From positions 1 to 59,503 of IMG/VR virus record IMGVR_UViG_3300025430_000001: a stretch of 59,503 nucleotides of DNA. One strand, 5' to 3'. This document shows positions 40,701-48,792 of this stretch, one piece after another. The stretch comes from a virus. How positions within the stretch are numbered: position 1 is the stretch's first letter; every line of letters starts with the position of its first letter. The notes beneath the pieces were generated by a model that saw only the letters and a program-made list of their open reading frames with translations, searched no databases and was not told the DNA's origin. The translations under genes and the position numbers were made by a program.

Positions 40701-42182
40701 TGCGCCCGTGCTTTGGTCTTTAACAAGGATGCGGTCACTTAATGATGCAGTATAACCATCAACAACAAAAGCGGCCTGTGCGCCACTATTGGTAAGCGTA
40801 GCACCAACACCCGCCGTTCCGTTGTTATATGTGGCGGTCAAATTGGCAGTAGTAGCCGCCGCAGAAGCCGTATGGAAGGTTGTATTACTAACCGTAGCAA
40901 CTTGGTTATCAACATACTGTTTGGTGGACAATTGCAACGATGCGGTTGGGTCTTGCGTAACCGTTACTGTTGTCAAACCTGACAACGTGGACGTTGAAGC
41001 GCCCAAAGCAATAGACGTTGAGCCAATTGTAATGGATGAATTGGTTAACCCGGCATTAGGAATTGTAGCGACAGCCGTGAATGCGCTTGTGCCATTGCCG
41101 ACAAGATATCCCGTCAGTGTGGTTGCGCCTGTACCGCCGTTTGCAACAGGCAATGTGCCGCTTACGTGCGTAGAAAGACCAATTTTACCCCAAGACGGAG
41201 CAACACCGACCCCTCCAGAAATAAGAGCATTGCCAGTAGCCACGTCATTAAGACGGGCCAAGGTGGAAGATGACGAAGCATAAAGAATGTCGCCTGTCGT
41301 ATACGATCCATAACCCGTTCCGCCTTGCGTTTCCGATAATGGCGTGGTCAGACCAGAAAGTGACGTAATATCGCTGTTTGCCCCTGAAGCTGCTGCACCA
41401 AGGTTAGTACGAGCGCCAGATGCCGTTGTAGCTCCGGTGCCACCATAGGCGACAGCCACAGGAGACCCCTGCCACGTTCCAGATGAAATGGTATTAAAGC
41501 CAACCGTTCCAGTCGCCGAAAGATTCGTAAATGCGCCGGTTGACGGAGTTGTCCCACCAATTGCTGTTTGGTTAATCGTTCCGCCAGTTATTGCAACGGC
41601 ATTGGCATTTTGCGTTGCCATCGTTCCAAGGCCAGTAACTTGACCTGATGGAATTGAAATTGTTGTGTTTAAAGCAGAAGTAATCTGACCTTGAGCATTA
41701 ATAGCAATAGAAGGAACAGAAGATGCTGTTCCATAATTTCCGGCTGCAACACTCGTGTTAGCCAATGAAATCGTGCCAGATGTAGTAATTGGATTGGTGC
41801 CAGATGTAGTAAGCCCAGTTCCAGCCGTAATTGAAGAAACAGTACCGCCACCAATCATAGCTAAGACTTGAGCAGCAGTTAAATCTTTAACAGCAGCCAC
41901 ACCCGCCGCATTATTACCCTTAATGGTATTGGCTGGCATAGTTGAAAGATATTGGTTTGTAATGCTCGAATCAGTAACGCCAATAGTTCCGGTCGTCGTA
42001 ATCGTTCCGCCCGAAAGTGGAGATTGAGCAGTAACTGATGTTACCGTACCTCCATTGGCATTGAGATTGGCAATTTGTTGCGCGGTGGCGCTATAAGATA
42101 CGCCATTCTGCACAACCATGACTTCAGATGATCCGCTAAGGGTCGTAAGAACCGGAAGATTCGTGACAGTCGTATTGCTCAT
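37794..42182 (-). CDS. Large tail fibre with C-terminal peptidase S74 chaperone (1462 aa)
   Basis: Repeated fibre modules of about 50 residues (VANGGTG..., GDLLYASASTTLSKLSDVAT, VSGGVGVAPAWSN and variants) fill the middle. The C-terminus (about 1370-1462) is an S74 domain: YSDARLKKDVSTIDNALDL, VGVIAQEMREVLPEVV and AYGNIVGVLIEAIKELRAEV. This chaperone trimerises the fibre and cuts itself off before the SDARLK motif. Likely the main receptor-binding fibre. ATGA overlap at the start. Confidence 0.9.
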   Translation of the reverse strand: MSNTTVTNLPVLTTLSGSSEVMVVQNGVSYSATAQQIANLNANGGTVTSVTAQSPLSGGTITTTGTIGVTDSSITNQYLSTMPANTIKGNNAAGVAAVKDLTAAQVLAMIGGGTVSSITAGTGLTTSGTNPITTSGTISLANTSVAAGNYGTASSVPSIAINAQGQITSALNTTISIPSGQVTGLGTMATQNANAVAITGGTINQTAIGGTTPSTGAFTNLSATGTVGFNTISSGTWQGSPVAVAYGGTGATTASGARTNLGAAASGANSDITSLSGLTTPLSETQGGTGYGSYTTGDILYASSSSTLARLNDVATGNALISGGVGVAPSWGKIGLSTHVSGTLPVANGGTGATTLTGYLVGNGTSAFTAVATIPNAGLTNSSITIGSTSIALGASTSTLSGLTTVTVTQDPTASLQLSTKQYVDNQVATVSNTTFHTASAAATTANLTATYNNGTAGVGATLTNSGAQAAFVVDGYTASLSDRILVKDQSTGAQNGIYTVTTLGSGSTNWVLTRATDFNTTGSGPNYIETGASTFVSGGTTWGSTSWVMNTTGTITVGSTALVWVQTSSSGNITVSAPITKTGNTIGLGTVGVANGGTGLTALTAYGVLYAASTSSVGQISPSTTGYPLLSTGASTAPSFGQLALGGAGVTGTLGVTNGGTGTATAFTTGSVVFAGASGVYSQNNAKFFWDNTNNRLGINTATPQTQLTVVSNTQTTTPTGSLPAGTDLYIVGANAANTRITQDAYGTGNYPVYTGRQARGTAASPTASQSGDFLAQFTARGYGATGFATASTGYLAITAAENFTDTAQGTYASIFTTATGGNSATEVFRFGPAGQLGIGGATYGTSGQFLTSGGASAAPSWTTVTLATLGGVVPVASGGTNITSYTVGDLLYASASTTLSKLSDVATGSVLVSGGVGVAPAWSNSPTVTALTTGSISNSGNETFTGTGARVLGDFTNATVTNRLAFQTSTANGTTGIYALPNGTSTAASWQATNAADPTNASKILIATNGSTDVQLVSGINGTGTYLPLSFYTNGTQAAQLDISTNPVLILGRGDAGATPSASIIRSPNGTGTNITGGNLSLYAGNGTGTGGSGYIDFQVAPVGSTGTTANTLASAMRITNAGNVGIGTSSPSTKFTVQTAALTDAVRWTDNTNSTGILSTASGLSTMWTTTALGFGTGAGTYTERMRIDTSGNVGIGTSSPGTKLDVSSSAANIIASRSTGGYAGFQRLAPTGSQTYDFYTINGVEVARIIGDPSYLAFGNGSSATERMRIDSSGNLLVGTTSSAALITASILTSGAAGSFTTSGSSNTLIVADTGANGASIRFNGNGATTPYKWIRVNSGIMQWVNSAYSAVILSLDDAGNLVATGNVTAYSDARLKKDVSTIDNALDLVDKMRGVRYTRIDSEAKGVGVIAQEMREVLPEVVMEGENLSVAYGNIVGVLIEAIKELRAEVVDLRSKM

Positions 42183-42913
42183 GTCGTGGGTCCAGTCAGC
42201 GGTATCTGGTTGTAGTTGTATGGCAAGCCAACCAAGGCCGTAACCATCAAGGTGGTGCCTTGGATAAGGTTCCCCGCTGGTATAGCATTGTTTGTCTGAT
42301 AAGTGAATGCTGTCGCAGTAGTAACCGTCACGCTATAAATGCCATCTGCATTGTTGTTTGTCAGACCTTCAACCGCAATTTGGTCGTTGGTGCTAAGGCC
42401 ATGCGCCGACGAAAACGTCACTGTGATTGTGCTTGTGCCGGTCTGCGACGTCACAGACAGCGGGGAAAGCACCACACGGTAGTTTTTCTGGTTGAGCAAT
42501 GGCATCACGGCGTTCTGGTCGAGGCCGGTTGGCTTACCCAAAACTTGGGTCGTCACATTGACCCCGTCCTGCGTGACGATGTCTGTCGTCGATGGGATAG
42601 GAATGCCAGTCCAGAAGTCTTTAACAGTCGGCGCATTAATCGCGATGCTGTCTGTTTCCGCCGCCGCGTAATCTTGAACGCGTGGGTTCTCGATTGGCAC
42701 TGGGTCAGCAGGAAGAATAATCGACCTTAATTGAGCCTGAGGAGTGTCCAAGCACGGGCTGCACACCAGAATGCGCTTGTTGATAAGGCCAGCACCTGCA
42801 TAGTCAAACTGCCATTGGAGCTTGTCGTGATTGTATAAAAACCCGCAACGGTCACATATGCCGAAAGCGCGAGGATTTCTACTTGATACGGATGCACGGC
42901 CTGTTGCCCTCAC
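42179..42913 (-). CDS. Zinc-ribbon virion protein (244 aa)
   Basis: N-terminal FGICDRCGFLYNHDKLQWQF and ILVCSPCLDTPQ give a four-cysteine ribbon, followed by PADPVPIENPRVQDY and a beta-rich C-terminal Ig-like part. This protein type sits between the adaptor and fibre genes of many podoviruses. GTG start at 42913 overlaps the previous TGA (GTGA). Confidence 0.8.
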   Translation of the reverse strand: MRATGRASVSSRNPRAFGICDRCGFLYNHDKLQWQFDYAGAGLINKRILVCSPCLDTPQAQLRSIILPADPVPIENPRVQDYAAAETDSIAINAPTVKDFWTGIPIPSTTDIVTQDGVNVTTQVLGKPTGLDQNAVMPLLNQKNYRVVLSPLSVTSQTGTSTITVTFSSAHGLSTNDQIAVEGLTNNNADGIYSVTVTTATAFTYQTNNAIPAGNLIQGTTLMVTALVGLPYNYNQIPLTGPTT

Positions 42914-43821
42914 CTGAAGTATCCTTGGATTTGCGGCGAAATGTATTGCTGCGCCGTTTCCACGTTCTGCTCGGCGGCAACGGAATAGGCTTCATCAGCC
43001 AGCGGCTTCAGCAATTGCACCTTTGCGGCATTCCAGATGATGGCGAGGCGCAGAGCCAGATTGTAGGCAAACGCTTCCAGCCAGAGGTACGGGATTTCGA
43101 CCGTCTGCCCACCGGTGTAGGCCGCGTCTTGGATTTGGCGGACGCGGTAATACTTCAGGGTCTGCGATGACGTGCCATCCGGCACCGGCCACAGTGTCAC
43201 CTGCGGTGCAATGAGGCGGTCCATCCAGAACACAGTGGGAAAGCCTACCTGCTGCTTATTGGGATAGGACGCGTACTCGGTGCGCGAGACCGGCAGGATG
43301 ATGCGGTCGATGGGCTGCGACCCATTCGTGGTGTTTTCCACGTATGCGTCGAGCATCACGACGGTGTTTGGGTCAATCGAGTACGTGGCCGCTGGCGTCG
43401 AGGTCGAGATCGTGCCGCTGGTGGAAGTTCCAACAACGGAGGATGAAAAGGACACCGAACCGTTGGAACTCGCCGTAACCGTCTGCAAACCGTCTACAAT
43501 GCCGGTGCCTGCCACGGTGATCTGTGTACCTATTGTGTATACAGGGGTGTTGGGCGTGGCATAGGTCAGCGTGGCCGTTGAACCGTTGCCGGTAGCCTTG
43601 GTAATCGTTGGGGTCTGGTTGAAGTTTACCGTCACGAGATCGACGGCCCACAGGTTTACGCCCCGGTTGGCCCAATTGGCCAGCAGCAGGTTTGTGGACA
43701 TCCGTGCGGCTTCCATGTGCTCTTGGGCAATAGCCGTATTGCGCACTTCGCAGAGGTTGTACGCATAGAGTACAATCTCGCCGAGCGACGGATTAAACGT
43801 GTAGGTGCCGCTCGTGGCCAT
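42910..43821 (-). CDS. Head-tail adaptor, P22 gp4-like (303 aa)
   Basis: MATSGTYTFNPSLGEIVLYA then YNLCEVRNTAIAQEHMEAAR and NLLLANWANRGVNLWAVDLV are the helical start of podovirus adaptor proteins; LKYYRVRQIQDAAYTGGQTV and PYLWLEAFAYNLALRLAIIW follow at the end. Residues about 70-145 are a Thr/Ser-rich Ig-like insertion. It would form the ring under the portal. Confidence 0.8.
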   Translation of the reverse strand: MATSGTYTFNPSLGEIVLYAYNLCEVRNTAIAQEHMEAARMSTNLLLANWANRGVNLWAVDLVTVNFNQTPTITKATGNGSTATLTYATPNTPVYTIGTQITVAGTGIVDGLQTVTASSNGSVSFSSSVVGTSTSGTISTSTPAATYSIDPNTVVMLDAYVENTTNGSQPIDRIILPVSRTEYASYPNKQQVGFPTVFWMDRLIAPQVTLWPVPDGTSSQTLKYYRVRQIQDAAYTGGQTVEIPYLWLEAFAYNLALRLAIIWNAAKVQLLKPLADEAYSVAAEQNVETAQQYISPQIQGYFR

Positions 43822-44594
43822 TAGAGAGTTCCGTCATTCGCAACCAGAACGCCCTCACCAAATGCGCCAACAGCATATGTTCCTGCGTTTGTATTAACGC
43901 GAAACTGGATGTCTGTTTTTTCCGTATAAATCAGCGGATATTGCCGATGAATGTCCAAGATGCTGGTAAATGGCGACTGCGCTACGTTGAGCGCGACCTT
44001 GGAATTGGCATTTTGCTGCCAGTTAGTAAAAGTCAGGTTGTTAGAAGATGTGTATGGGTTAGATGCAAACACGTCGATGCGGTTCAAGAAGAACGAGTAA
44101 CCCGCTGGCACCGTATAAATTGCCATCTGTGTCTTACCGACACCAATAGCAATCTGTGCATAGGTCGTTCCGCCGTTCTTAGCCGTAATCGTGCCAACAT
44201 TTGAATTGCCAAGCGTTGCAACGCTGGTGACAATCATGCTGTTGATGCGGAAGAATGCCGTGCCGTTGGTGGCCGTACCGGAAGTGCCGCCGGAGAATGT
44301 CACCGTATCGGTCACGACAGCGTAGTTCGCATCCAAACCAGTAACCGTCATGGTCAAGGTTTCAGATGCCGAGCTGGCATATGTCATCGTTAAGGCAGAG
44401 GTTGGGTAGGTATAAGTAGATGCATTTTCCCAGACTGGGATGCTGGTAGTCGTTACAGAGGCCTGATAGCCAAAAATGTTGACCACGTTGTGAAGCGTAA
44501 TCTGGCTACGAGCTACCTGTAGTTCAAACGGTTCATTGCGACCCGTGCGAGTGATGGACTGGTTAACAGCGCCCGTTGATGTAAAGGTGGTCAT
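43821..44594 (-). CDS. Beta-rich virion protein (257 aa)
   Basis: MTTFTSTGAVNQSITRTGRN then FELQVARSQITLHNVVNIFG and AIYTVPAGYSFFLNRIDVFA; threonine- and serine-rich. Such proteins occur between coat and adaptor genes and are probably capsid or tail decoration. Function assigned only by position. Confidence 0.78.
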   Translation of the reverse strand: MTTFTSTGAVNQSITRTGRNEPFELQVARSQITLHNVVNIFGYQASVTTTSIPVWENASTYTYPTSALTMTYASSASETLTMTVTGLDANYAVVTDTVTFSGGTSGTATNGTAFFRINSMIVTSVATLGNSNVGTITAKNGGTTYAQIAIGVGKTQMAIYTVPAGYSFFLNRIDVFASNPYTSSNNLTFTNWQQNANSKVALNVAQSPFTSILDIHRQYPLIYTEKTDIQFRVNTNAGTYAVGAFGEGVLVANDGTL

Positions 44595-44596
44595 GA

Positions 44597-44761
44597 TTAT
44601 TTGCCTTTTTTACGCGCAACTGCCACATTATCGACAGCGTTAGGATATGGCCGACCTGCGGCCCTTGCACTAGCCTTAGCACTTTGCTCTTGCTTGTGCG
44701 ACAAATGCTTTGTGTGATGGCCCTTGGGAAGCTGTTTGTCCCAGAATGGTTTGGTTGTCAT
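44597..44761 (-). CDS. Small basic virion-region protein (54 aa)
   Basis: MTTKPFWDKQLPKGHHTKHL then SHKQEQSAKASARAAGRPYP and NAVDNVAVARKKGK. Nearly identical layouts (FWDK..PKG...H.s..q...A.A...GRPYPN.VDN..) recur in other phage late regions. ATGA overlap with the endonuclease gene. Possibly DNA-binding; function unknown. Confidence 0.75.
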   Translation of the reverse strand: MTTKPFWDKQLPKGHHTKHLSHKQEQSAKASARAAGRPYPNAVDNVAVARKKGK

Positions 44762-45186
44762 TGATAAGCCTCAAATAGGTTCAATCCGCTATGGATTTTA
44801 ACATAATCCGCAGCTTCCTGTTTGTTTTTTGCTGCCAAAAGGTAAATTCTGGCATATTCTAATAGGTCTGGGTCGTCTCTAAAATGGCCCAAACCTCTAT
44901 TGCACCTATCACATAACATGCCCCTAATCTCGCTTGTTACATGATCATGATCAACGACAAGTTTATCACGTTCTCCGCAAATAGTGCATTCAATTGTTGT
45001 CGCTATAAGTGATTTCAATTCGTGATCAGAGATCATGCCGCGATAGTTTCCACGGCGTATTTCAGACCTATACGAATTACGACAATCCCTGCACCAACTA
45101 TCCAACCCGTTGCGCTTCTTATTATGAAGAGGAAAAAACTCAGAAGTTTCTGGTTTTTCGCATTTGCAACGAGTGCAAATTAGCAT
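44758..45186 (-). CDS. HNH endonuclease, endonuclease VII type
   Basis: A 142-aa protein. N-terminal CTRCKCEKPETSEFF and CRDCRNSYR form a zinc ribbon; CTICGERDKLVVDHDHVTSE and IRGMLCDRCNRGLGHFRDD carry the DHDH and zinc ligands of the recombination endonuclease VII fold. It may resolve branched DNA before packaging, or be a homing nuclease. ATG 45186 lies inside the previous gene's end. Confidence 0.88.
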   Translation of the reverse strand: MLICTRCKCEKPETSEFFPLHNKKRNGLDSWCRDCRNSYRSEIRRGNYRGMISDHELKSLIATTIECTICGERDKLVVDHDHVTSEIRGMLCDRCNRGLGHFRDDPDLLEYARIYLLAAKNKQEAADYVKIHSGLNLFEAYQ

Positions 45187-45428
45187 GTCACGCCCCATTT
45201 TTTTAAAGCAAGATTGATTCTGCTGTTGGGGTCGTGGGCAGTTTTAGAGGATGTAAGTTTTTCCTTCATCCCACACATTCTTGCCCTAAAATTCTCGTGG
45301 CGCGGATTATCGGAATCTTTGGTTGGAGCCTTGAGGTGATGACCTTCCGCACGAGCAGATTGCCTACCGCGTTCGTTAAGCCCACCAGATGGCGATTTAC
45401 CTTCGGAACGCGTCCATGCAGCGGTCAT
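45180..45428 (-). CDS. DUF6321-like small protein (82 aa)
   Basis: MTAAWTRSEGKSPSGGLNER then HLKAPTKDSDNPRHENFRAR and MCGMKEKLTSSKTAHDPNSR, ending INLALKKWGVTC. This pattern matches the DUF6321 type, frequent in marine and freshwater phages near the virion genes; function unknown. First gene after the terminator at 45447. Confidence 0.82.
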   Translation of the reverse strand: MTAAWTRSEGKSPSGGLNERGRQSARAEGHHLKAPTKDSDNPRHENFRARMCGMKEKLTSSKTAHDPNSRINLALKKWGVTC

Positions 45429-45446
45429 ATGAGGCTCCCTATAGAG

Positions 45447-45468
45447 AAAAGGGGGGCCGAAGCCCCCC
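45447..45468 (-). terminator. Terminator with UUCG loop between coat and tail modules
   Basis: On the minus strand GGGGGGC-TTCG-GCCCCCC (45468-45451) is followed by TTTTCTCT. It lies downstream of the His/Lys-rich gene and upstream of the tail module. Confidence 0.8.
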
Positions 45469-45476
45469 TCGACTTT

Positions 45477-45866
45477 TTACTTGCCGTGCTCTTCTGACTC
45501 GTAAGAGTGGTGGCCCTTAGGCTCCATACCCTTGTGAGCAGACGACAGTGGGTTCATGTTTGAACCTGAAGCGCGGCCACCCGACTTGCGTGGGGCGCGG
45601 TCTGCACGATGCTCGGCCTTGTGGCCTTCGTGGTGACCGACGTGCTTCTTGGCCTTGTGGATTTTGCCGCCGTGCTTACGCTTGTCGGCTTCCTTGACGA
45701 CGTTAGAATTGCCGCCTTCATAGACGTCATGTGGAGCTTCGTCAGAAGCCCAGTGACCTTCCATAGGCGATTCTACCTTGCCACCCTTCTTGTGCTCTGC
45801 ACGAGGATGCTTGTGATGCACACCGGCTTCCATATGGCCGTGGTGATGTCCTTTGTGACCCTTCAT
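45477..45866 (-). CDS. His/Lys-rich protein with GG[R/K] motifs (129 aa)
   Basis: An extremely basic, histidine-rich protein (MKGHKGHHHGHMEAGVHH) with few hydrophobic residues, so it is probably disordered. It carries three copies of the GG[R/K] motif found in other late proteins: HKKGGKV, KHGGKI and APRKSGGRA. It lies just downstream of the coat cluster and could bind DNA or metals, or bind other GG-motif proteins. Confidence 0.75.
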   Translation of the reverse strand: MKGHKGHHHGHMEAGVHHKHPRAEHKKGGKVESPMEGHWASDEAPHDVYEGGNSNVVKEADKRKHGGKIHKAKKHVGHHEGHKAEHRADRAPRKSGGRASGSNMNPLSSAHKGMEPKGHHSYESEEHGK

Positions 45867-45876
45867 GGCTCACTCC

Positions 45877-47076
45877 TTAGAAGTTGTAGTATTGGGTTGA
45901 GCCAAACAGACCCGTGGTATACGGAGCCATGTAGGCCTGCGGGGACTGACGAACGATCAGCTTGTTGGCACCGCTGCTTGAGGTAGCGGCGTAGGTTCCA
46001 CGAACGTCTGCCGTCGTTGCCGATGGCGTGGTACGGTCAGCGGGGAGATAGCCCGTTGCAGCAGTGACCAAGGTCGAGGCAACCAAAGAGGTTGCATAGT
46101 TGACAATGATGTCGCCGAACGTATCCGAACGAAGTGGAAGACCAAACACGTCAGCAGTACCGACCGAATAGGCGTGGGTCGTATCAGCCGTGCCGCCCGA
46201 AAGCACCACAGACTTGATGTACTTGAACGCTTTTCTGCCGTTAACCGTGCTACCTGCAGTGATCGTAATGGCTTCAGACATTGGATACCCGTAGATATCA
46301 TAGCCGTTAACCGTTGCGGTTGCGTAAGTAGCACTTGCTGCTGCCGTAATGCTCACTGCGCGACCAAGAAGAGCTTGTGGGCTCCAGTTGGCCATGCTTA
46401 ACGTCTGAGCATTGTTTGGAACGGCACACTGAGCAGGCGTCTGGTAAGCCAAAGTAACTGTACCAGAAGTTGCCGTCAGGTTGCCCGTAAGCTGGTATGT
46501 ACCGGTTGTACCTTGCGAAACCGAAGAATAGGTGCCGGTTGTCGTAAGCTGCGCGATAATCTGTGAACCAAGGGCAGTTCCTTGCGAAACCGTACCAGTG
46601 GTTGCCAAAATTACCATGCCGGGGCCAATTGGCATCTGGTTGGTCGAAGTCGTGACCGTCAAAATGCCGTTTGAAACCGTACCAGTTACCGATGCATAAG
46701 CATCAAGAGCAAGAACCGTGTCAGTTGCGCCCGTATCCGCACGAACAAAATTCGTGGAATAATAAACGCCAGTTGTGGAGGAGTTAGAAGTGACCAACGA
46801 GAGCGTTGCACTTGTAGGGTTAGCCGAAGCAACAATTGCTGCCGAAGCCGCCGTATAAGGCACCGCACTCAAGGTCGTGATGTTATCGAACCCAAGCCAG
46901 CCAAAATCAATGGCCGCCTGTGCTTCACCCGGAAGATAGGTGTAAGGCAAGCGTGGGTCGAGGAAGCCTGCACCTGCATAAAACAGGGACGAGCCGCCGA
47001 TATCGGGGTTGTAATCAGCACTTGTGGCAGCTTGGCCAAAAGCGATGAAAGGACCAGTGAATGCGTCTACAGCCAT
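45877..47076 (-). CDS. Beta-rich capsid-region protein with Ig-like repeats (399 aa)
   Basis: MAVDAFTGPFIAFGQAATSA then IGGSSLFYAGAGFLDPRLPY, a Thr/Ser-rich middle (about residues 75-235, Ig-like) and SEAITITAGSTVNGRKAFKY towards the end. Directly follows the coat gene, so a head-decoration protein is likely. Confidence 0.78.
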   Translation of the reverse strand: MAVDAFTGPFIAFGQAATSADYNPDIGGSSLFYAGAGFLDPRLPYTYLPGEAQAAIDFGWLGFDNITTLSAVPYTAASAAIVASANPTSATLSLVTSNSSTTGVYYSTNFVRADTGATDTVLALDAYASVTGTVSNGILTVTTSTNQMPIGPGMVILATTGTVSQGTALGSQIIAQLTTTGTYSSVSQGTTGTYQLTGNLTATSGTVTLAYQTPAQCAVPNNAQTLSMANWSPQALLGRAVSITAAASATYATATVNGYDIYGYPMSEAITITAGSTVNGRKAFKYIKSVVLSGGTADTTHAYSVGTADVFGLPLRSDTFGDIIVNYATSLVASTLVTAATGYLPADRTTPSATTADVRGTYAATSSSGANKLIVRQSPQAYMAPYTTGLFGSTQYYNF

Positions 47077-47088
47077 AGTAACTTCTCC

Positions 47089-48000
47089 TTACGAAGTTGG
47101 GAACGAACCGTAGATCGAACGCCAGTTGTAATAGCCAAACGAGTAACGCTCATAACCCTTTACAAGTAGATTATCAGTAACAAAATCCACTTGCATGTCA
47201 GTTTCGAACTTTACGCGCTCCATATAGGCTAAACCGTCGATGTTGGTAAGTAAGAACCAAGCATATGGCGAGGTCAAGAAGTCGTTGACCATGTAACCTT
47301 CTGGAAGACCACCGGCAGTCGTCATGAGCGCGTTGACATCGTTGTCAGCAGTACCCGGACGCAATTCAGTCTTCAGAAGACGGATTGCAACTGGCTCCAA
47401 CTGAGGAGGGATAATCAACTTGCGACCACGAGCAAACACCTTCAGACCGGCCTGATCCTTGAAGTTCGTGCGGATTGCGATCATCGCATTCAGCAAGGTG
47501 GCTTCGTTAAGATCAACCTGCGTGGTTGGGGTGTTGGCAACCGTACCGCCGTCGATAGGATGCGCCGTGGAGCAGAGTGCCACACCGTCGCCGCCGACCG
47601 CTGCATTGTAGGTCGTTGCCGTATTCAAGAGGTTCGCGCCGTAGATTTCCTTGGTCTGCTGGAAAGATTCCATCAAGCCGAGGTTCGAAGGGGTGAACTG
47701 GGTCTTGTAGAGGTTGTCGTCGATTGCCTTACGGGTAATCGCGTAGCCGAGAGCAATTTCAGTGTGCTCTTGGTTGTACACAAAACGCTCACCCGAGCCC
47801 GAATCGAAAGCCGTCTGGCCACCTTCGCTCTTAAGCTGAGCGAGGCCGAGGTAGCGCATTTCTGCGGTACGTTCGAGAGCCATCTTCGAATCGTGCTTAG
47901 TGAAAATCTTGTCGTACTGAGATGGGATCATCTCATACTTGCCTTCAATGCCACGGAGACCGGGGAGCAAAAGGTCTTTAATCTGTGATAGAATAACCAT
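47089..48000 (-). CDS. Major capsid protein
   Basis: A 303-aa protein located after the scaffold and decoration genes, as usual for the coat. Features fitting a phage coat: MRYLGLAQLKSEGGQTAFDS, RFVYNQEHTEIALGYAITRK, GLKVFARGRKLIIPPQLEPV and DFLTSPYAWFLLTNIDG. The HK97 fold is assumed from the family. AAGGAG lies upstream of the ATG. Confidence 0.87.
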   Translation of the reverse strand: MVILSQIKDLLLPGLRGIEGKYEMIPSQYDKIFTKHDSKMALERTAEMRYLGLAQLKSEGGQTAFDSGSGERFVYNQEHTEIALGYAITRKAIDDNLYKTQFTPSNLGLMESFQQTKEIYGANLLNTATTYNAAVGGDGVALCSTAHPIDGGTVANTPTTQVDLNEATLLNAMIAIRTNFKDQAGLKVFARGRKLIIPPQLEPVAIRLLKTELRPGTADNDVNALMTTAGGLPEGYMVNDFLTSPYAWFLLTNIDGLAYMERVKFETDMQVDFVTDNLLVKGYERYSFGYYNWRSIYGSFPTS

Positions 48001-48013
48001 GACAAATTACTCC

Positions 48014-48637
48014 TTACGAGATGCCAGTTGGGCCAGCGCCATTCGTGCGCCAGACTTCGTTGTTGAAGCCGACAATCAAATTGCAATACTGGGTTGTTGG
48101 ATCGCCGCCGTTACCAAACGAAGTGGCATAGTCTACGACGATGAATGGGAAGGTGACCGTGGTGCCGACCGAGGAGATGTAAGCGCCAGAACGACCGGTC
48201 GAGGTGTTACCCGTGCCGATGGTGAACTGGGCATACTGGCCTTGGACGCCAGAAGTCTGGGCGGTAGCCGTGCCCGTGATCGGGAAACCCGAACCGGAAG
48301 ACTGGACAACGAAACGAGCGTTTGGATCATCGATCACATATGCTTCGACGTCGTAAGAGCAATCCGAACCCGGCCAATAAGACGACCAAACGGTGCGCTT
48401 CTGGGAGGTCGAGAGATACTTACAACCAACAAAAATACCGGCGAGAACCGTGGTTCCGGCTGCGGCCTGCGTGATGTAACCGTTAGCTGTGCTAACGACG
48501 GGCATTACCGGATCGCCAGTGAAAACTGCCGTGGTATTACCTGAAGCGATTTTGCGGGGGGATTGTGCGAACGTCGGTGCGCCGCCTGCTCCGCCCTGAT
48601 ACTGCAAGAAACCGTAGGGCGCAAAGGTATTGGCCAT
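48014..48637 (-). CDS. Capsid decoration-type protein (207 aa)
   Basis: MANTFAPYGFLQYQGGAGGA then KIASGNTTAVFTGDPVMPVV, GTTVLAGIFVGCKYLSTSQK and RTVWSSYWPGSDCSYDVEAY. This exact type precedes the coat gene in many podoviruses. First gene after the internal promoter and terminator at 48.7 kb, so strongly expressed with the coat. Confidence 0.82.
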   Translation of the reverse strand: MANTFAPYGFLQYQGGAGGAPTFAQSPRKIASGNTTAVFTGDPVMPVVSTANGYITQAAAGTTVLAGIFVGCKYLSTSQKRTVWSSYWPGSDCSYDVEAYVIDDPNARFVVQSSGSGFPITGTATAQTSGVQGQYAQFTIGTGNTSTGRSGAYISSVGTTVTFPFIVVDYATSFGNGGDPTTQYCNLIVGFNNEVWRTNGAGPTGIS

Positions 48638-48739
48638 GACGGGATTCTCCTTTCAGAGAGTTTCCATCATCGCGCACCGAGCCGACTATGAAACGGACAT
48701 TGTTTTAATCTCCCACACCGGGGGGAGAGCGAGGATGGC

Positions 48740-48769
48740 AATATAGACACACTTGCATCTATAAGTAAA
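48740..48769 (-). promoter_or_regulatory. Candidate promoter for the coat module
   Basis: Minus-strand TTTACT (48769-48764), an 18-nt spacer and TATATT (48745-48740). It follows a terminator hairpin and lies about 100 nt before the first capsid gene. Apart from this promoter, 48638-48739 contains no gene. Confidence 0.55.
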
Positions 48770-48791
48770 GGGGGCCGAAGCCCCCTTTTTT
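48770..48791. terminator. Hairpin with TTCG/CGAA loop upstream of the coat module
   Basis: GGGGGC and GCCCCC arms around CGAA (TTCG on the minus strand). The minus-strand T run is short (TTTACTT), so leftward termination may be partial; the plus strand has six T. Same core as the hairpin at 45451-45468. Confidence 0.7.
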
Positions 48792-48792
48792 A

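Noticed and set aside
45429-45452. Minus-strand CTCTATAGGGAGCC resembles the core of a T7 RNA polymerase promoter
   Set aside because: The upstream half of a T7 promoter is absent, no single-subunit RNA polymerase gene is present, and GGGAG here serves as the ribosome site of the next gene.
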